Shown here one piece after another: positions 46,500 to 55,232 of a stretch of 64,000 nt of DNA. Each line of letters opens with the position of its first letter. Position 1 is the first letter of the stretch. The stretch is taken from the NCBI RefSeq assembly GCF_003448965.1, contig NZ_QRGC01000016.1:1-64000 (forward strand). The letters run 5' to 3'. The DNA is from Oceanicella sp. SM1341. GTDB taxonomy: Bacteria > Pseudomonadota > Alphaproteobacteria > Rhodobacterales > Rhodobacteraceae. The notes beneath the pieces are model-generated. The model was not told the DNA's origin. It saw only the letters and a list, made by a program, of their open reading frames with translations, and made no database searches. A program made the position numbers and the translations under genes.

Positions 46500-46513
46500 T
46501 TATGTATACATAA
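46500..46513. promoter_or_regulatory. GntR (FadR-subfamily) operator TTATGTATACATAA
   Basis: An exact 14-bp palindrome TTATGTATACATAA, 18 bp before the GntR start. GTATAC-centred palindromes are typical for FadR-subfamily regulators. It would allow autoregulation and, across the divergent region, control of the dipeptide-type operon. Confidence 0.6.
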
Positions 46514-46531
46514 TCAACTGAAAATATACCA

Positions 46532-47203
46532 ATGGCACGAATGGATACGAAAGTGACGGTCAGGACCGCCGAGGTCATCTACGCCGAGCTGGTGCGGCGC
46601 ATCGTGGAAGGGCAGCTCGGGCCCGGGGATGCGCTGAACGAGGTGCCGCTGGCGGCGGAATTCGGCGTGTCGCGCACGCCGGTGCGCGAGGCGCTGCAAC
46701 ACCTGAGCATCTCGGGGCTGGCCGAGCGCGGGCCGCGGCGGGCCTTCGTCGTGCGCCGCACCGACGTGCCCATGCTGGAGGATCTCTTCGAGGCGCTCGG
46801 CGAGATGGAGGCGCTCTGCGCCCGCATGGCCGCCCTGCGCATGACCGCGATCGAGCGCCACCGGCTCGCCGCCACGGTGGAGGAGGCCGACGGCGCGGTG
46901 CGCGACGGCGACCACGCGGCCTACTCGGGCCTGAACGCCCGCTTCCACGCCGCCATCTGCAGCGGGGCGCACAACCGCGCGCTCGACGCCGCCACCCAGG
47001 TGCTGCGCATGCGCACCCTGCCCTGGCGCGAGGCGCAGTTCCGCGCCGCCGCCGCCCGGCTGGAGAGCAGCCAGGCCGAGCACCGCGGCATTCTCGAGGC
47101 CATCCTCGCGGAGGATGGCGAGGCGGCCCACCGCGCCATGCGCGGACATATCGCGGCCTCGATGCTGCTGGTCACCCGCATGGCGCGCGAGCGGGCGGGC
47201 TGA
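46532..47203 (+). CDS. GntR family regulator, FadR (FCD) subfamily
   Basis: A 223-residue regulator with a winged helix at the N-terminus (AELVRRIVEGQLGPGDALNE; FGVSRTPVREALQHL) and an all-helical FCD effector domain with metal-binding histidines such as FHAAICSGAHN. No ribosome site is visible before the ATG at 46532; the ATG at 46541 is an alternative. Divergent from the dipeptide-type transporter/GGT operon, which it probably represses. Confidence 0.9.
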   Translation: MARMDTKVTVRTAEVIYAELVRRIVEGQLGPGDALNEVPLAAEFGVSRTPVREALQHLSISGLAERGPRRAFVVRRTDVPMLEDLFEALGEMEALCARMAALRMTAIERHRLAATVEEADGAVRDGDHAAYSGLNARFHAAICSGAHNRALDAATQVLRMRTLPWREAQFRAAAARLESSQAEHRGILEAILAEDGEAAHRAMRGHIAASMLLVTRMARERAG

Positions 47204-47313
47204 GGCCCTCCGCCCGCGCCCTGCCCGCCCGCGGCGGTTGACTCGCCCGCCCCGGGCCCGCAGCATGTCCGCTTGCCGCAGGCCTGCCCGCCGCCGCCGC
47301 GCAGCATCCGGCC

Positions 47314-47342
47314 TTGACAATCCGCTCCTGCACCGCCATTGC
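47314..47342 (+). promoter_or_regulatory. Promoter of the LacI-adenine deaminase operon
   Basis: A perfect TTGACA -35 at 47314-47319 is followed after 17 bp by a weak -10 position (47337-47342, CATTGC). The LacI-type operator begins 2 bp downstream, which supports this placement. Confidence 0.45.
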
Positions 47343-47344
47343 GG

Positions 47345-47358
47345 GTTAATCGTTTAAC
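47345..47358. promoter_or_regulatory. LacI-type operator GTTAA-TCGT-TTAAC
   Basis: Inverted repeat GTTAATCGTTTAAC with the central CG typical of LacI-family sites, 17 bp before the LacI start and just after the promoter elements. This points to autorepression of the operon, relieved by a purine or other ligand. Confidence 0.6.
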
Positions 47359-47375
47359 CTAGCCGCGACAGGCCG

Positions 47376-48404
47376 ATGAGCACCCGACCCCGCGCCAGCC
47401 TCAAGGATATCGCCGCCGAGCTCGGCGTTTCGGTCGCGACCGTGTCGAACGCGATCTCGGGTAAGGGGCGCGTGTCGGAGGAGCTGGGCGAGCGCATCCG
47501 CGCCACCGCCCTGGCGCGCGGCTACGTGCCCAGCCTCACCGGGCGGGCGCTGCGCACCGGGCGCTCGGGCGTGCTGGGGCTGGTGCTGGCGGATATCGCC
47601 AACCCGCTGTTTCCCAAGATCGCCCAGGCGGTGGAGGCGGCGGCCGCCACTTCCGGTTACGGGGTGCTGATCGCGGATTCGCGCGGCGATGTCACCGAGC
47701 AGACCCAGGCCATCCGCCGGCTGATGGAGCGCGGTGCCGACGGGCTGATCGTGGTGCCGCGGCGCGGCACGCGGGTGGGCGAGATCGGCCTGCCCGTGGC
47801 GGTGATCGACACGCCCTCCACCCCCGGCAACACCGTCTCGGCCGACCATTGGGGCGGCGGGCGGCAGGTGATCGGCCATCTCGCGGGGCTGGGCCACCGG
47901 CATTTCGTGCTGATCGGCGGCAGTGCCGCCTCCAACGTGCAGAACGACCGGATCTCCGGCATGCGCTCGGCCCTGCCGGCCGGTGCGCGCCATACGCTGC
48001 TCTGGGCCGAGGGCCCGGGGCGCGCGCCGGGCGCCCCCCTCGGCCTCGCGGCCCTCGCGGCGGGAGGCGCCACCGCCTTCGCCTCGGTGAGCGACCTCAT
48101 CGCCCTGCGCGCCCTCACCGAGCTGCAGAGCGCCGGGCTCGCCGTGCCGGAGGATGTCTCCGTGACCGGGTTCGACGACATGGTCTGGGCCGGCGTGGTC
48201 ACCCCCGGGCTCACCACGCTGCACCAGGACATGCCGACCATCGCGCGCCACGCGGTCGACGAGCTTCTGCGCATGATCGAGCATCCCGAGACCGCATCGG
48301 CCGTGCCGCCCGGCGGCGTGCCGATGCGCCTCGTGGTCCGCCAGTCCGCCGCGGCGCCCCGCGCGGCAAGAACCTGTCCAACAGAAGGAGCAAAACCGAC
48401 ATGA
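47376..48404 (+). CDS. LacI family transcriptional regulator
   Basis: A 342-residue LacI/PurR-type repressor. The helix-turn-helix and hinge lie at residues 8-60 (LKDIAAELGVSVATVSNAIS; RALRTGRSGVLGLVLADIAN), followed by the periplasmic-binding-like domain ending in GFDDMVWAGVVTPGLTTLHQD. It overlaps the next gene by ATGA, so it is the first gene of the operon it controls. Confidence 0.92.
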   Translation: MSTRPRASLKDIAAELGVSVATVSNAISGKGRVSEELGERIRATALARGYVPSLTGRALRTGRSGVLGLVLADIANPLFPKIAQAVEAAAATSGYGVLIADSRGDVTEQTQAIRRLMERGADGLIVVPRRGTRVGEIGLPVAVIDTPSTPGNTVSADHWGGGRQVIGHLAGLGHRHFVLIGGSAASNVQNDRISGMRSALPAGARHTLLWAEGPGRAPGAPLGLAALAAGGATAFASVSDLIALRALTELQSAGLAVPEDVSVTGFDDMVWAGVVTPGLTTLHQDMPTIARHAVDELLRMIEHPETASAVPPGGVPMRLVVRQSAAAPRAARTCPTEGAKPT

Positions 48405-49423
48405 TCCGTTCCACCCTGCTCGCCGCCACGGCGCTGGCCTGCGGCACGCTGGCCGCCCAGGCCGCCGACCGCACCCTCACCATCTCCGTCTACGGCTTCG
48501 CCCAGGACGAGTTCTCCGAGATCCTCTACAAGCCCTTCGAGGAGCAGTGCGGCTGCGAGGTGGTGGTGGAGACCGGCAACAGCGTCGAGCGTCTCGCCAA
48601 GATGGAAGCCAATCGCGAAGGCCCGGTCATCGACATGGCGGTGCTCTCCACCCATGACGCGCTGGCCGCGAACCGCGCCGGGCTGATCGACACCATCGAC
48701 ACCTCGAAGCTCTCCAACTACGACAAGCTCTACGACATCGCCAAGGACCCGCTGGGCGACGGCACGGCCGTGGGCTACACCTTCTACGCCACCTCCATCG
48801 TCTACCGCTCCGACAAGGTGACGGTCGACAGCTGGGCCGACCTGTTCTCCGACGAGCTCAAGGGCCAGGTCGCCTTCCCGAACGTGACCACCAACCAGGG
48901 CCCCCCGGCGCTGTGGATGCTCGGCAAGGCCATGGGCGAGAGCGACCCCACCCTCGCCGGCGCCATCTCGGAAGTGGGCGAGAAGCGCGACGACGTGGTG
49001 ACCTTCTACGTGCGCTCCTCCCAGCTCGTGCAGCTGATGCAGCAGGAAGAGATCTGGGCGGCACCCATCGGCCGCTTCGCCTGGAAGGGCTTCGCCGACA
49101 TGGACCTGCCCATCGCCTGGGCCACGCCCGAGGAAGGCCAGACCGGCGGCATGAACGTGATGGTCGTCACCAAGGGCTCGAGCAACCGCGAGCTGGCGCT
49201 CGAGTTCATGGACTACTGGCTCTCCACCCCGATCCAGACCGCGCTGGCCGAGGGGCTGGTCGACAGCCCGGCGAACGCCGAGGTCGAGGTCTCGCCCGAG
49301 GTGGCCGACAACCTCACCTACGGCGCCGAGACGGTCGACAGCCTCGACCTGATCCCCGCCGATGTCTGGCTCGACAACCGCGAGGGCTGGCTCTCCGACT
49401 GGAATGCGAAGGTCGGCCAGTAA
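48401..49423 (+). CDS. ABC transporter substrate-binding protein, PotD-like
   Basis: A 340-residue periplasmic protein with a Sec signal (cleavage near AQA-AD, residues 21-22) and the polyamine/iron-type fold (LTISVYGFAQDEFSEILYKPFEE; GTAVGYTFYATSIVYRSDKV). Ligands in this group include polyamines, thiamine-like cations and small heterocycles. AAGGAG precedes the ATG. Adenine deaminase at the operon end suggests a purine base or cytokinin-like ligand, which is inference. Confidence 0.88.
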   Translation: MIRSTLLAATALACGTLAAQAADRTLTISVYGFAQDEFSEILYKPFEEQCGCEVVVETGNSVERLAKMEANREGPVIDMAVLSTHDALAANRAGLIDTIDTSKLSNYDKLYDIAKDPLGDGTAVGYTFYATSIVYRSDKVTVDSWADLFSDELKGQVAFPNVTTNQGPPALWMLGKAMGESDPTLAGAISEVGEKRDDVVTFYVRSSQLVQLMQQEEIWAAPIGRFAWKGFADMDLPIAWATPEEGQTGGMNVMVVTKGSSNRELALEFMDYWLSTPIQTALAEGLVDSPANAEVEVSPEVADNLTYGAETVDSLDLIPADVWLDNREGWLSDWNAKVGQ

Positions 49424-49444
49424 CCACCTGAAGTGAAAAGAAAG

Positions 49445-49469
49445 GCGTGCCCCGCTGCCCGGGGCGCGC
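49445..49469 (+). terminator. Stem-loop between PotD-like and permease genes
   Basis: A 10-bp stem GCGTGCCCCG/CGGGGCGCGC with one G-U pair (49445-49454 and 49460-49469, 5-nt loop), 21 bp after the binding-protein stop. No T-run. Confidence 0.55.
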
Positions 49470-49495
49470 CCCCCTGTGCGGGGAGAGGTCGAGAC

Positions 49496-50320
49496 ATGTT
49501 CCAGAACAGACGCGAAGGGCTCGCGCTGGCGCTGCCGGCGGCGGTTTTCGCCTGCGTGGTGTTCCTCGTGCCGGTGGCGATCCTGCTGTCGGAGGGGTTT
49601 CGCGGCGCGGCGGGGTTCTCGCTCACGCCATACGTGGAGTTCTTCTCCTCGCCCCTCAACCGCGCGGTGTTCCTGCGCACGCTCAAGCTCGGCGCGCTGG
49701 TGACACTGGTGGCGGCCGTCATCGGCTATGCCGCGGCCTATGCCATCGTGAACCTCTCGCCGGCAAACCGCGGCCGGGTGTTCGGCCTCGTGGTGCTGCC
49801 GCTGATGATCTCGCCGGTGGCGCGCACCTATGCCTGGCTGGTCATCCTCGGGCGCACCGGCTTCGTGAACCAGGCGCTCACCCTCGTGGGGCTCACCGAC
49901 GAGCCCATCCGCTTCCTCTTCACCGAGACGGCGGTGTTCATCGGCCTGCTGCAGCTCTTCCTGCCGCTGATGATCATCTCGCTGATCTCGGCGCTCGAGA
50001 ACATGCCGCGCGACGCGGTGCCCGCCGCCCGCGTGCTGGGGGCAAGCTGGCTGCAGGTGTTCACCCGGGTGATCCTGCCGCTGACGAAGGAGGGGCTGGT
50101 GATCGGCGGCACGCTGGTGTTCACCGGCTCGCTCACCGCCTACATCACGCCGGCCATCCTCGGCGGCTCCAAGGTGCTGATGCTCGAAACCCTGCTCTAC
50201 CAGCGGGTTACGGTGGCCAATGACTTCGCCTCCGCCGCCGTGATCGCGATGATCCTCATCGTGATGAGCTTTTCCGCCAATCTCCTGCTCAAGCGGCTGG
50301 CCCGCGCCCGGGGGCGCTGA
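49496..50320 (+). CDS. ABC transporter permease (PotB type)
   Basis: A 274-residue permease with six helices; the coupling motif lies near AARVLGASWLQVFTRVILPLT. The ATG at 49496 follows GGGAGAGG; an ATG at 49433 in frame would add an unlikely charged leader and run through the stem-loop. Shares one base with the next gene. Confidence 0.9.
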   Translation: MFQNRREGLALALPAAVFACVVFLVPVAILLSEGFRGAAGFSLTPYVEFFSSPLNRAVFLRTLKLGALVTLVAAVIGYAAAYAIVNLSPANRGRVFGLVVLPLMISPVARTYAWLVILGRTGFVNQALTLVGLTDEPIRFLFTETAVFIGLLQLFLPLMIISLISALENMPRDAVPAARVLGASWLQVFTRVILPLTKEGLVIGGTLVFTGSLTAYITPAILGGSKVLMLETLLYQRVTVANDFASAAVIAMILIVMSFSANLLLKRLARARGR

Positions 50321-51099
50321 TGAAACGCAACCTCTCCACGGTCCTCGTGCTGGGCCTCGTGCTCGCCTTCCTCATCGGGCCGTTCCTGATCATCATCGCG
50401 GCCTCGCTCTCGGCCGGCAACTCGCTCGCCTTCCCGCCGCAGGGCCTGTCGCTGAAATGGGTGGCGAAGGTGTTCACGGTGGAGAGCTTCCGCGAGAGCT
50501 TCGCCACCTCGATGTTCCTCGCCATCTTCGGCACGCTCGCGGCGCTCGCCCTCGGGGTCCCGGCCGCCTATGCGCTCAACCGCTACCGGCTGCCCTTCTC
50601 CGAGACCGTGCGCACCGTGGTCTCGGCCCCCATCATCGTGCCGGGCATCATCGTGGGCCTCGCGCTGCTGCGCTACCTCGTGATCCCGGCCGGGGTGCCG
50701 GTGATGCTGGCGCTGTTCTGCGCCCACACCGCGCTGGTGCTGCCCTACGCGGTGCGCGTGGTCTCGGCCAGCCTCGGAAACCTGCGCTCGGACATCGAGG
50801 AGGCCGCGGTGCTGCTGGGCTGCACCCGCTCCGGCGCCTTCTTCCGGGTGGTGCTGCCCAACATCCGCGGCGGCATCCTCGCGGCGTTCATCCTCGGCTT
50901 CGTGACCAGCTTCAACCAGGTGCCGGTGTCGCTGTTCCTCTCCGGCCCCGGCGTGCGCACCCTGCCCATCGACATGCTGGGCTACATGGAAATCAACTAC
51001 GACCCCTCGGTGGCCGCCCTCTCGGCGCTGCTCGCCTTCATGTCGATCGGCATCGTCTTCCTCGCCGAACGCTTCCTGGGATTCTCTCGCTATGTCTGA
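50320..51099 (+). CDS. ABC transporter permease (PotC type)
   Basis: A 259-residue permease with six helices and the EAA motif near EAAVLLGCTRSGAFFRVVLPNI. Pairs with the PotB-type subunit. Overlaps the ATPase gene by 8 nt. Confidence 0.9.
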   Translation: MKRNLSTVLVLGLVLAFLIGPFLIIIAASLSAGNSLAFPPQGLSLKWVAKVFTVESFRESFATSMFLAIFGTLAALALGVPAAYALNRYRLPFSETVRTVVSAPIIVPGIIVGLALLRYLVIPAGVPVMLALFCAHTALVLPYAVRVVSASLGNLRSDIEEAAVLLGCTRSGAFFRVVLPNIRGGILAAFILGFVTSFNQVPVSLFLSGPGVRTLPIDMLGYMEINYDPSVAALSALLAFMSIGIVFLAERFLGFSRYV

Positions 51100-52120
51100 C
51101 GATACCTGCCTCGCGCTCGAGCGCCTCACCCTCGCCTATGGCGACACGGTCGCGGTGGACGCGCTGGACCTCACGGTGAAGCGCGGCGAGCTGATCGCCC
51201 TGCTCGGCCCCTCGGGCTGCGGCAAGACCACCACCATGCGCGCCATCGCCGGCCTGCTGGAGCCGCGCTCCGGCACCATCCGGCTCGAGGGCGCCGACAT
51301 CACCCGCCGCCCGGCCAACAAGCGCGAGATCGGCCTCGTCTTCCAGTCCTACGCGCTGTTCCCGCATCTCTCGGTGTTCGAGAACGTGGCCTTCGGCCTG
51401 CGCCTGCGGCGTGAGCCGCGCGCCGCGGTGGAGGCGAAGGTGGCCGAGGGGCTGCGCACCGTGGGGCTCGACCACCTCGCCGCCCGCAAGCCGGCCGAGC
51501 TTTCCGGCGGCCAGCAGCAGCGCGTGGCGCTTGCCCGCTCGCTGGTGATGGAGCCCAAGCTGCTGCTGCTCGACGAGCCGCTGTCAAACCTCGACGCCCG
51601 CCTGCGCCTCGAGATGCGCGCCGAGCTGCAGCGGGTGCAGAAGGCCTCCGGCATCACGATGATCTTCGTCACCCATGACCAGGGCGAGGCGCTGGCGCTG
51701 GCCGACCGTATCGTGGTGATGCGCGGCGGCGCCATCGAGCAGCTCGCGACGCCGGAGGAGATCTGGAACCGCCCGGCCTCCGGCTTCGTGGCCGAGTTCG
51801 TCGGCTTCGAGACCGTGCTCGGCCTGCGCGACGGCAAGCTCGACACGCCCGCCGGCCTGGTGCCGGTCTCGGGCGATGTGCCGGCCGGAGCCGCCGGCCT
51901 CGCCTGGCGGCCGGGCGCCGTCACCCTCGGCACCGGCCCGTTCGAGGGCGAGGTGCTGGGCGTGTCCTTCGCCGGCGAGAGCCGGGAATATCTGCTCGAC
52001 AGCCCGCTCGGCCGCATCAAGGCCGATGCGCCCGCGAGCCTCGCGATGCACGGCATCGGCGCGAAGGTGGCGTTCGACCTGCCGGCCGCCCGCGCCGCCG
52101 TGCTCCCCCGCCTGGGATGA
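51092..52120 (+). CDS. ABC transporter ATP-binding protein (PotA type)
   Basis: A 342-residue ATPase with Walker A GPSGCGKTT, signature LSGGQQQR, Walker B LLLLDEPLSNLD and a C-terminal TOBE domain (about residues 270-340). It overlaps the permease (8 nt) and adenine deaminase (ATGA). Confidence 0.92.
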   Translation: MSDDTCLALERLTLAYGDTVAVDALDLTVKRGELIALLGPSGCGKTTTMRAIAGLLEPRSGTIRLEGADITRRPANKREIGLVFQSYALFPHLSVFENVAFGLRLRREPRAAVEAKVAEGLRTVGLDHLAARKPAELSGGQQQRVALARSLVMEPKLLLLDEPLSNLDARLRLEMRAELQRVQKASGITMIFVTHDQGEALALADRIVVMRGGAIEQLATPEEIWNRPASGFVAEFVGFETVLGLRDGKLDTPAGLVPVSGDVPAGAAGLAWRPGAVTLGTGPFEGEVLGVSFAGESREYLLDSPLGRIKADAPASLAMHGIGAKVAFDLPAARAAVLPRLG

Positions 52121-53919
52121 GCCGCGCCATGACCCCGCGCCCCGAACCGGAGCTGAACACCCCCGCCCTGCGGGCCCGCGCCGTTGCCGCCGCCCGCGGC
52201 GACGCGCCTTTCGATGTGCTCATCACCGGCGGCACGCTCATCGACATGGTGACAGGCGAGGCCCGCCCGGCGGATGTGGGGCTCGTCGGCCCGCTCATCG
52301 CCTCGGTGCATCCGCAGGGCACCCGCAGTGACGCGGCCCGGGTGATCGACGCCGCCGGCGCCTTCCTCTCCCCCGGGCTGATCGACACGCACATGCATGT
52401 CGAGAGCTCGATGGTCACCCCGGCGGAATATGCCCGCGCCGTGCTGCCGCGCGGTGTCACCACCTGCGTGTGGGACCCGCACGAGTTCGGCAACGTGCAC
52501 GGGATCGCGGGGGTGGACTGGGCGCTCGATGCTGCCGCGGCGACGGACCTGCGCTTCCTCGTGCTTGCCCCCTCCTGCGTGCCCTCCGCCCCGGGGCTGG
52601 AGACATCGGGCGCCGATTTCGACCCGGAGGTGATGCAGGGCCTGCTCGCCCGCCCCGGCATCGCCGGCATCGCCGAGGTGATGGACATGCGCGGCGTGAT
52701 CGACCAGAGCCCGCGCATGGCCGGCATCGTCGGCGCCGGGCTCGCGGCGGGCAAGCTGGTCTGCGGCCATGCCCGCAGCCTCGAGGGCGCGGAGCTGCAG
52801 GCTTTCGTCACCGCCGGCATCGGCTCGGACCATGAGCTGGTCTCGGGGCCGGACCTGCTGGAGAAGCTGCGCGCCGGGCTCACCATCGAGCTGCGCGGCT
52901 CGCATGACCACCTGCTGCCCGAGCTGGTGGCGGCCCTCGCCACCCTGCCCGCCCTGCCGCAGACCGTGACCCTGTGCACCGACGACGTGTTCCCCGACGA
53001 CCTGCACCGCGCCGGCGGGCTCGACGACGTGGTGCGCCGCCTCACGGCCTACGGCATGCCGGCCGGCCAGGCCCTGCAGGCCGCCACGCTGAACGCCGCC
53101 CGGCGGCTGGGCCGGCACGACCTCGGACTCATCGCCCCCGGCCGGCGCGCCGATATCGTGCTCTTCGAGGATCTCGAGGGCTTCGCCACCCGCGCGGTGC
53201 TCGCAAGCGGGCGCGTGGTGTCGGAGGCGGGCCGCCTCACCGCGCCGCAGGCGGATACCGACGACACGCCCCTGCGCGGCTCGGTGCAGGTGCCGGCGCA
53301 GGAGGCGGCGGCCTTCACCACCCGGGCCGAGGGCGCGCGCATCCGCCTCGCCACCATCGACCGGCCGCGCTTCACCCGCTGGGGCGAGGTGGAGGCCGAG
53401 GTGCTGGCCGGCGAGGTGCAGCTGCCCGAGGGCGCCACGCGCCTTGCGGTGATGCACCGCCACGGGCGGGCGCAGGCGCGCATGCGGGTGGGCTATCTCA
53501 CCGGCTGGGGCGCCTGGCGCGGCGCCTTCTGCACCACCGTGGCGCATGACGGGCACAACCTCACCACCTTCGGCGCCGAGCCGGAGGACATGGCCGCGGC
53601 GGCGAACGCGGTGATCGCGGCAGGTGGCGGCATGGCCGTGGCGCGCGGCGGCGAAGTGGTGGCGCAGGTGGCGCTGCCGCTCTCGGGCCTCGTCTCCGAC
53701 CGGCCGCTGGCCGAGGTGGCCGAGGGCTTCGCCGCCCTGCGCGCCGCGATGGACGCGGTGGTGGACTGGGCGCCGCCCTACCTCGTGTTCAAGGCCTGTT
53801 TCGGCGCCACGCTCGCGTGCAACGCGGGGCCGCACCAGACCGACCTCGGCATTGCCGATGTCAGCCGCGGCACGGTGCTGGTGAGCCCGGTGCTGGGGCC
53901 GGTGCTGGGAGCGGCCTGA
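52117..53919 (+). CDS. ade: Adenine deaminase
   Basis: A 600-residue adenine deaminase (Ade type, not the adenosine-deaminase-like type) that turns adenine into hypoxanthine and ammonia. Metal motifs are DTHMHVESSM and TTCVWDPHEFGNVHG, followed by MDMRGVI, GHARSL and DDVFPDDL, in the usual order; a C-terminal domain with GHNLTTFG completes it. It ends the LacI-ABC operon with ATGA overlap. The gene order implies uptake of adenine, or of a compound that releases it. Confidence 0.95.
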   Translation: MSRAMTPRPEPELNTPALRARAVAAARGDAPFDVLITGGTLIDMVTGEARPADVGLVGPLIASVHPQGTRSDAARVIDAAGAFLSPGLIDTHMHVESSMVTPAEYARAVLPRGVTTCVWDPHEFGNVHGIAGVDWALDAAAATDLRFLVLAPSCVPSAPGLETSGADFDPEVMQGLLARPGIAGIAEVMDMRGVIDQSPRMAGIVGAGLAAGKLVCGHARSLEGAELQAFVTAGIGSDHELVSGPDLLEKLRAGLTIELRGSHDHLLPELVAALATLPALPQTVTLCTDDVFPDDLHRAGGLDDVVRRLTAYGMPAGQALQAATLNAARRLGRHDLGLIAPGRRADIVLFEDLEGFATRAVLASGRVVSEAGRLTAPQADTDDTPLRGSVQVPAQEAAAFTTRAEGARIRLATIDRPRFTRWGEVEAEVLAGEVQLPEGATRLAVMHRHGRAQARMRVGYLTGWGAWRGAFCTTVAHDGHNLTTFGAEPEDMAAAANAVIAAGGGMAVARGGEVVAQVALPLSGLVSDRPLAEVAEGFAALRAAMDAVVDWAPPYLVFKACFGATLACNAGPHQTDLGIADVSRGTVLVSPVLGPVLGAA

Positions 53920-53922
53920 GGC

Positions 53923-54942
53923 TCAGATCGGCTCGGGCGGCGGCGGGGCCGCGGCCGCGCCGCGGTCGATGAAGCGCCGCCGCACCAGGTCGTGGATGAT
54001 CTGCGAGGCGGGCGACAGGCTCTGCCCCGGCAGCGACACGATGGAATAGGGCGAGATCGAGATCACCTGCGCCAGCGGCAGCGCCTCCAGCCGGGCGCCG
54101 AAATCGGCACTCGCCCCGAAGAATTCCGCCACCGAGCGCGCCACCGGGGTGATGGCGTTGGTCTGCGAGATGGTGATGAGCGTGAGCAGCAGCGAGGAGG
54201 TGGAGAGCACCTTCGCCGGCAGCGGCACCGAGAGCTGCTGCAGCCGGTCCTCCACCGTGCGGCGCAGCAGCGCGCCCTCGGGCTGCATCACCCAGTCGAA
54301 GCGCACGCAATCCTCCAGCCGCACCGGGCTGTGGCGCAGCAGCGGGTGGCCGGGGCGCACCACCAGGCTCACCGGCTCCTCGGCGAGGAACTCGGCGCCG
54401 TAGCGCCGCACGTCGCGCGTGGCGGGGATGCGGCCGAGGAAGAAGTCGATGCGCCCGCTGTCGAGGATGCCGCAGAGCTCGTCCGACGTGCCCACCTCCA
54501 CCGAGATGTCGATCCCCGGGTAGTTCACCCGCGCCTGGCGGATGGCGGGCAGCAGCAGCTCGATCGCCGCCCCGGTGACCGCGCCGATGCGCACCCGGCC
54601 AGAGAGGCCGGAGCGCAGCTCGGTGATCTCGCGGTCGGCCTCGTCGAGCTCGCGCAGGATGGTGCGGGCGCGCCGGGCGAGGCGCTGGCCGTAGACCGTG
54701 AGCTCCACCCCCCGGCCCGTGCGGCGGTAGAGGCTGACGCCGGTCATCTCCTCCATCTCGGCGCAGAGGCGCGAGGCGGCGGGCTGGGACATCGCCAGCG
54801 CCGAGGCCGCGGCCGAGATCTGCCCCGTGCTCTCCAGCGCCGCCATCAGCCGCAGGTGCGGCAGGCGCATGCCGCGCCGCACCAGCCGGTCCTCGCGGCG
54901 GCGCAGGGCGGCGCCCTCCTCCTCCGGCATGCGCTCGGGCAT
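53923..54942 (-). CDS. gbpR: LysR family regulator, GbpR-like
   Basis: A 339-residue LysR regulator. After a 20-residue charged leader comes the helix-turn-helix (LMAALESTGQISAAASALAM; SQPAASRLCAEMEE), then the effector domain. In Agrobacterium and Azospirillum a GbpR LysR protein of this kind stands divergent from chvE/sbpA and senses arabinose, galactose and related sugars. The ATG at 54942 follows GGAGGACAGGAG; an upstream in-frame extension is rejected because it crosses the control region. Confidence 0.82.
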   Translation of the reverse strand: MPERMPEEEGAALRRREDRLVRRGMRLPHLRLMAALESTGQISAAASALAMSQPAASRLCAEMEEMTGVSLYRRTGRGVELTVYGQRLARRARTILRELDEADREITELRSGLSGRVRIGAVTGAAIELLLPAIRQARVNYPGIDISVEVGTSDELCGILDSGRIDFFLGRIPATRDVRRYGAEFLAEEPVSLVVRPGHPLLRHSPVRLEDCVRFDWVMQPEGALLRRTVEDRLQQLSVPLPAKVLSTSSLLLTLITISQTNAITPVARSVAEFFGASADFGARLEALPLAQVISISPYSIVSLPGQSLSPASQIIHDLVRRRFIDRGAAAAPPPPEPI

Positions 54943-55232
54943 CGCTCCTGTCCTCCGACCGTTTGCACGGGTGACGCAACGTCCGGTTGCACCCTGCCGC
55001 GCGATTCCCGCACTCCGGGACCATTCCCGGCAGAGGTTCTGCCTCGACATATCGTAATCCATATATCTGGATCATGTAATAGAATTTGAATGCTATAGAG
55101 CTCGCGACATAACGTCCCGAACGGATCCGGGGCATCAACGTTCCGTTAACCGAACACACGAACGACGCTTCGCATCCGAGAACGAAGACGCGAGAGACCG
55201 GCCCCAGTCGGCTGGTTCGTCACCGGGAGGAA
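54943..55232. promoter_or_regulatory. gbpR-chvE divergent control region with LysR box
   Basis: An AT-richer 290-bp region. The inverted repeat ATCCA-TATATC-TGGAT (55057-55072) is a good LysR-type site between the divergent genes. A weak TTGAAT (55086-55091) and CATAAC (55108-55113), 16 bp apart, could be the chvE promoter. Confidence 0.5.
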
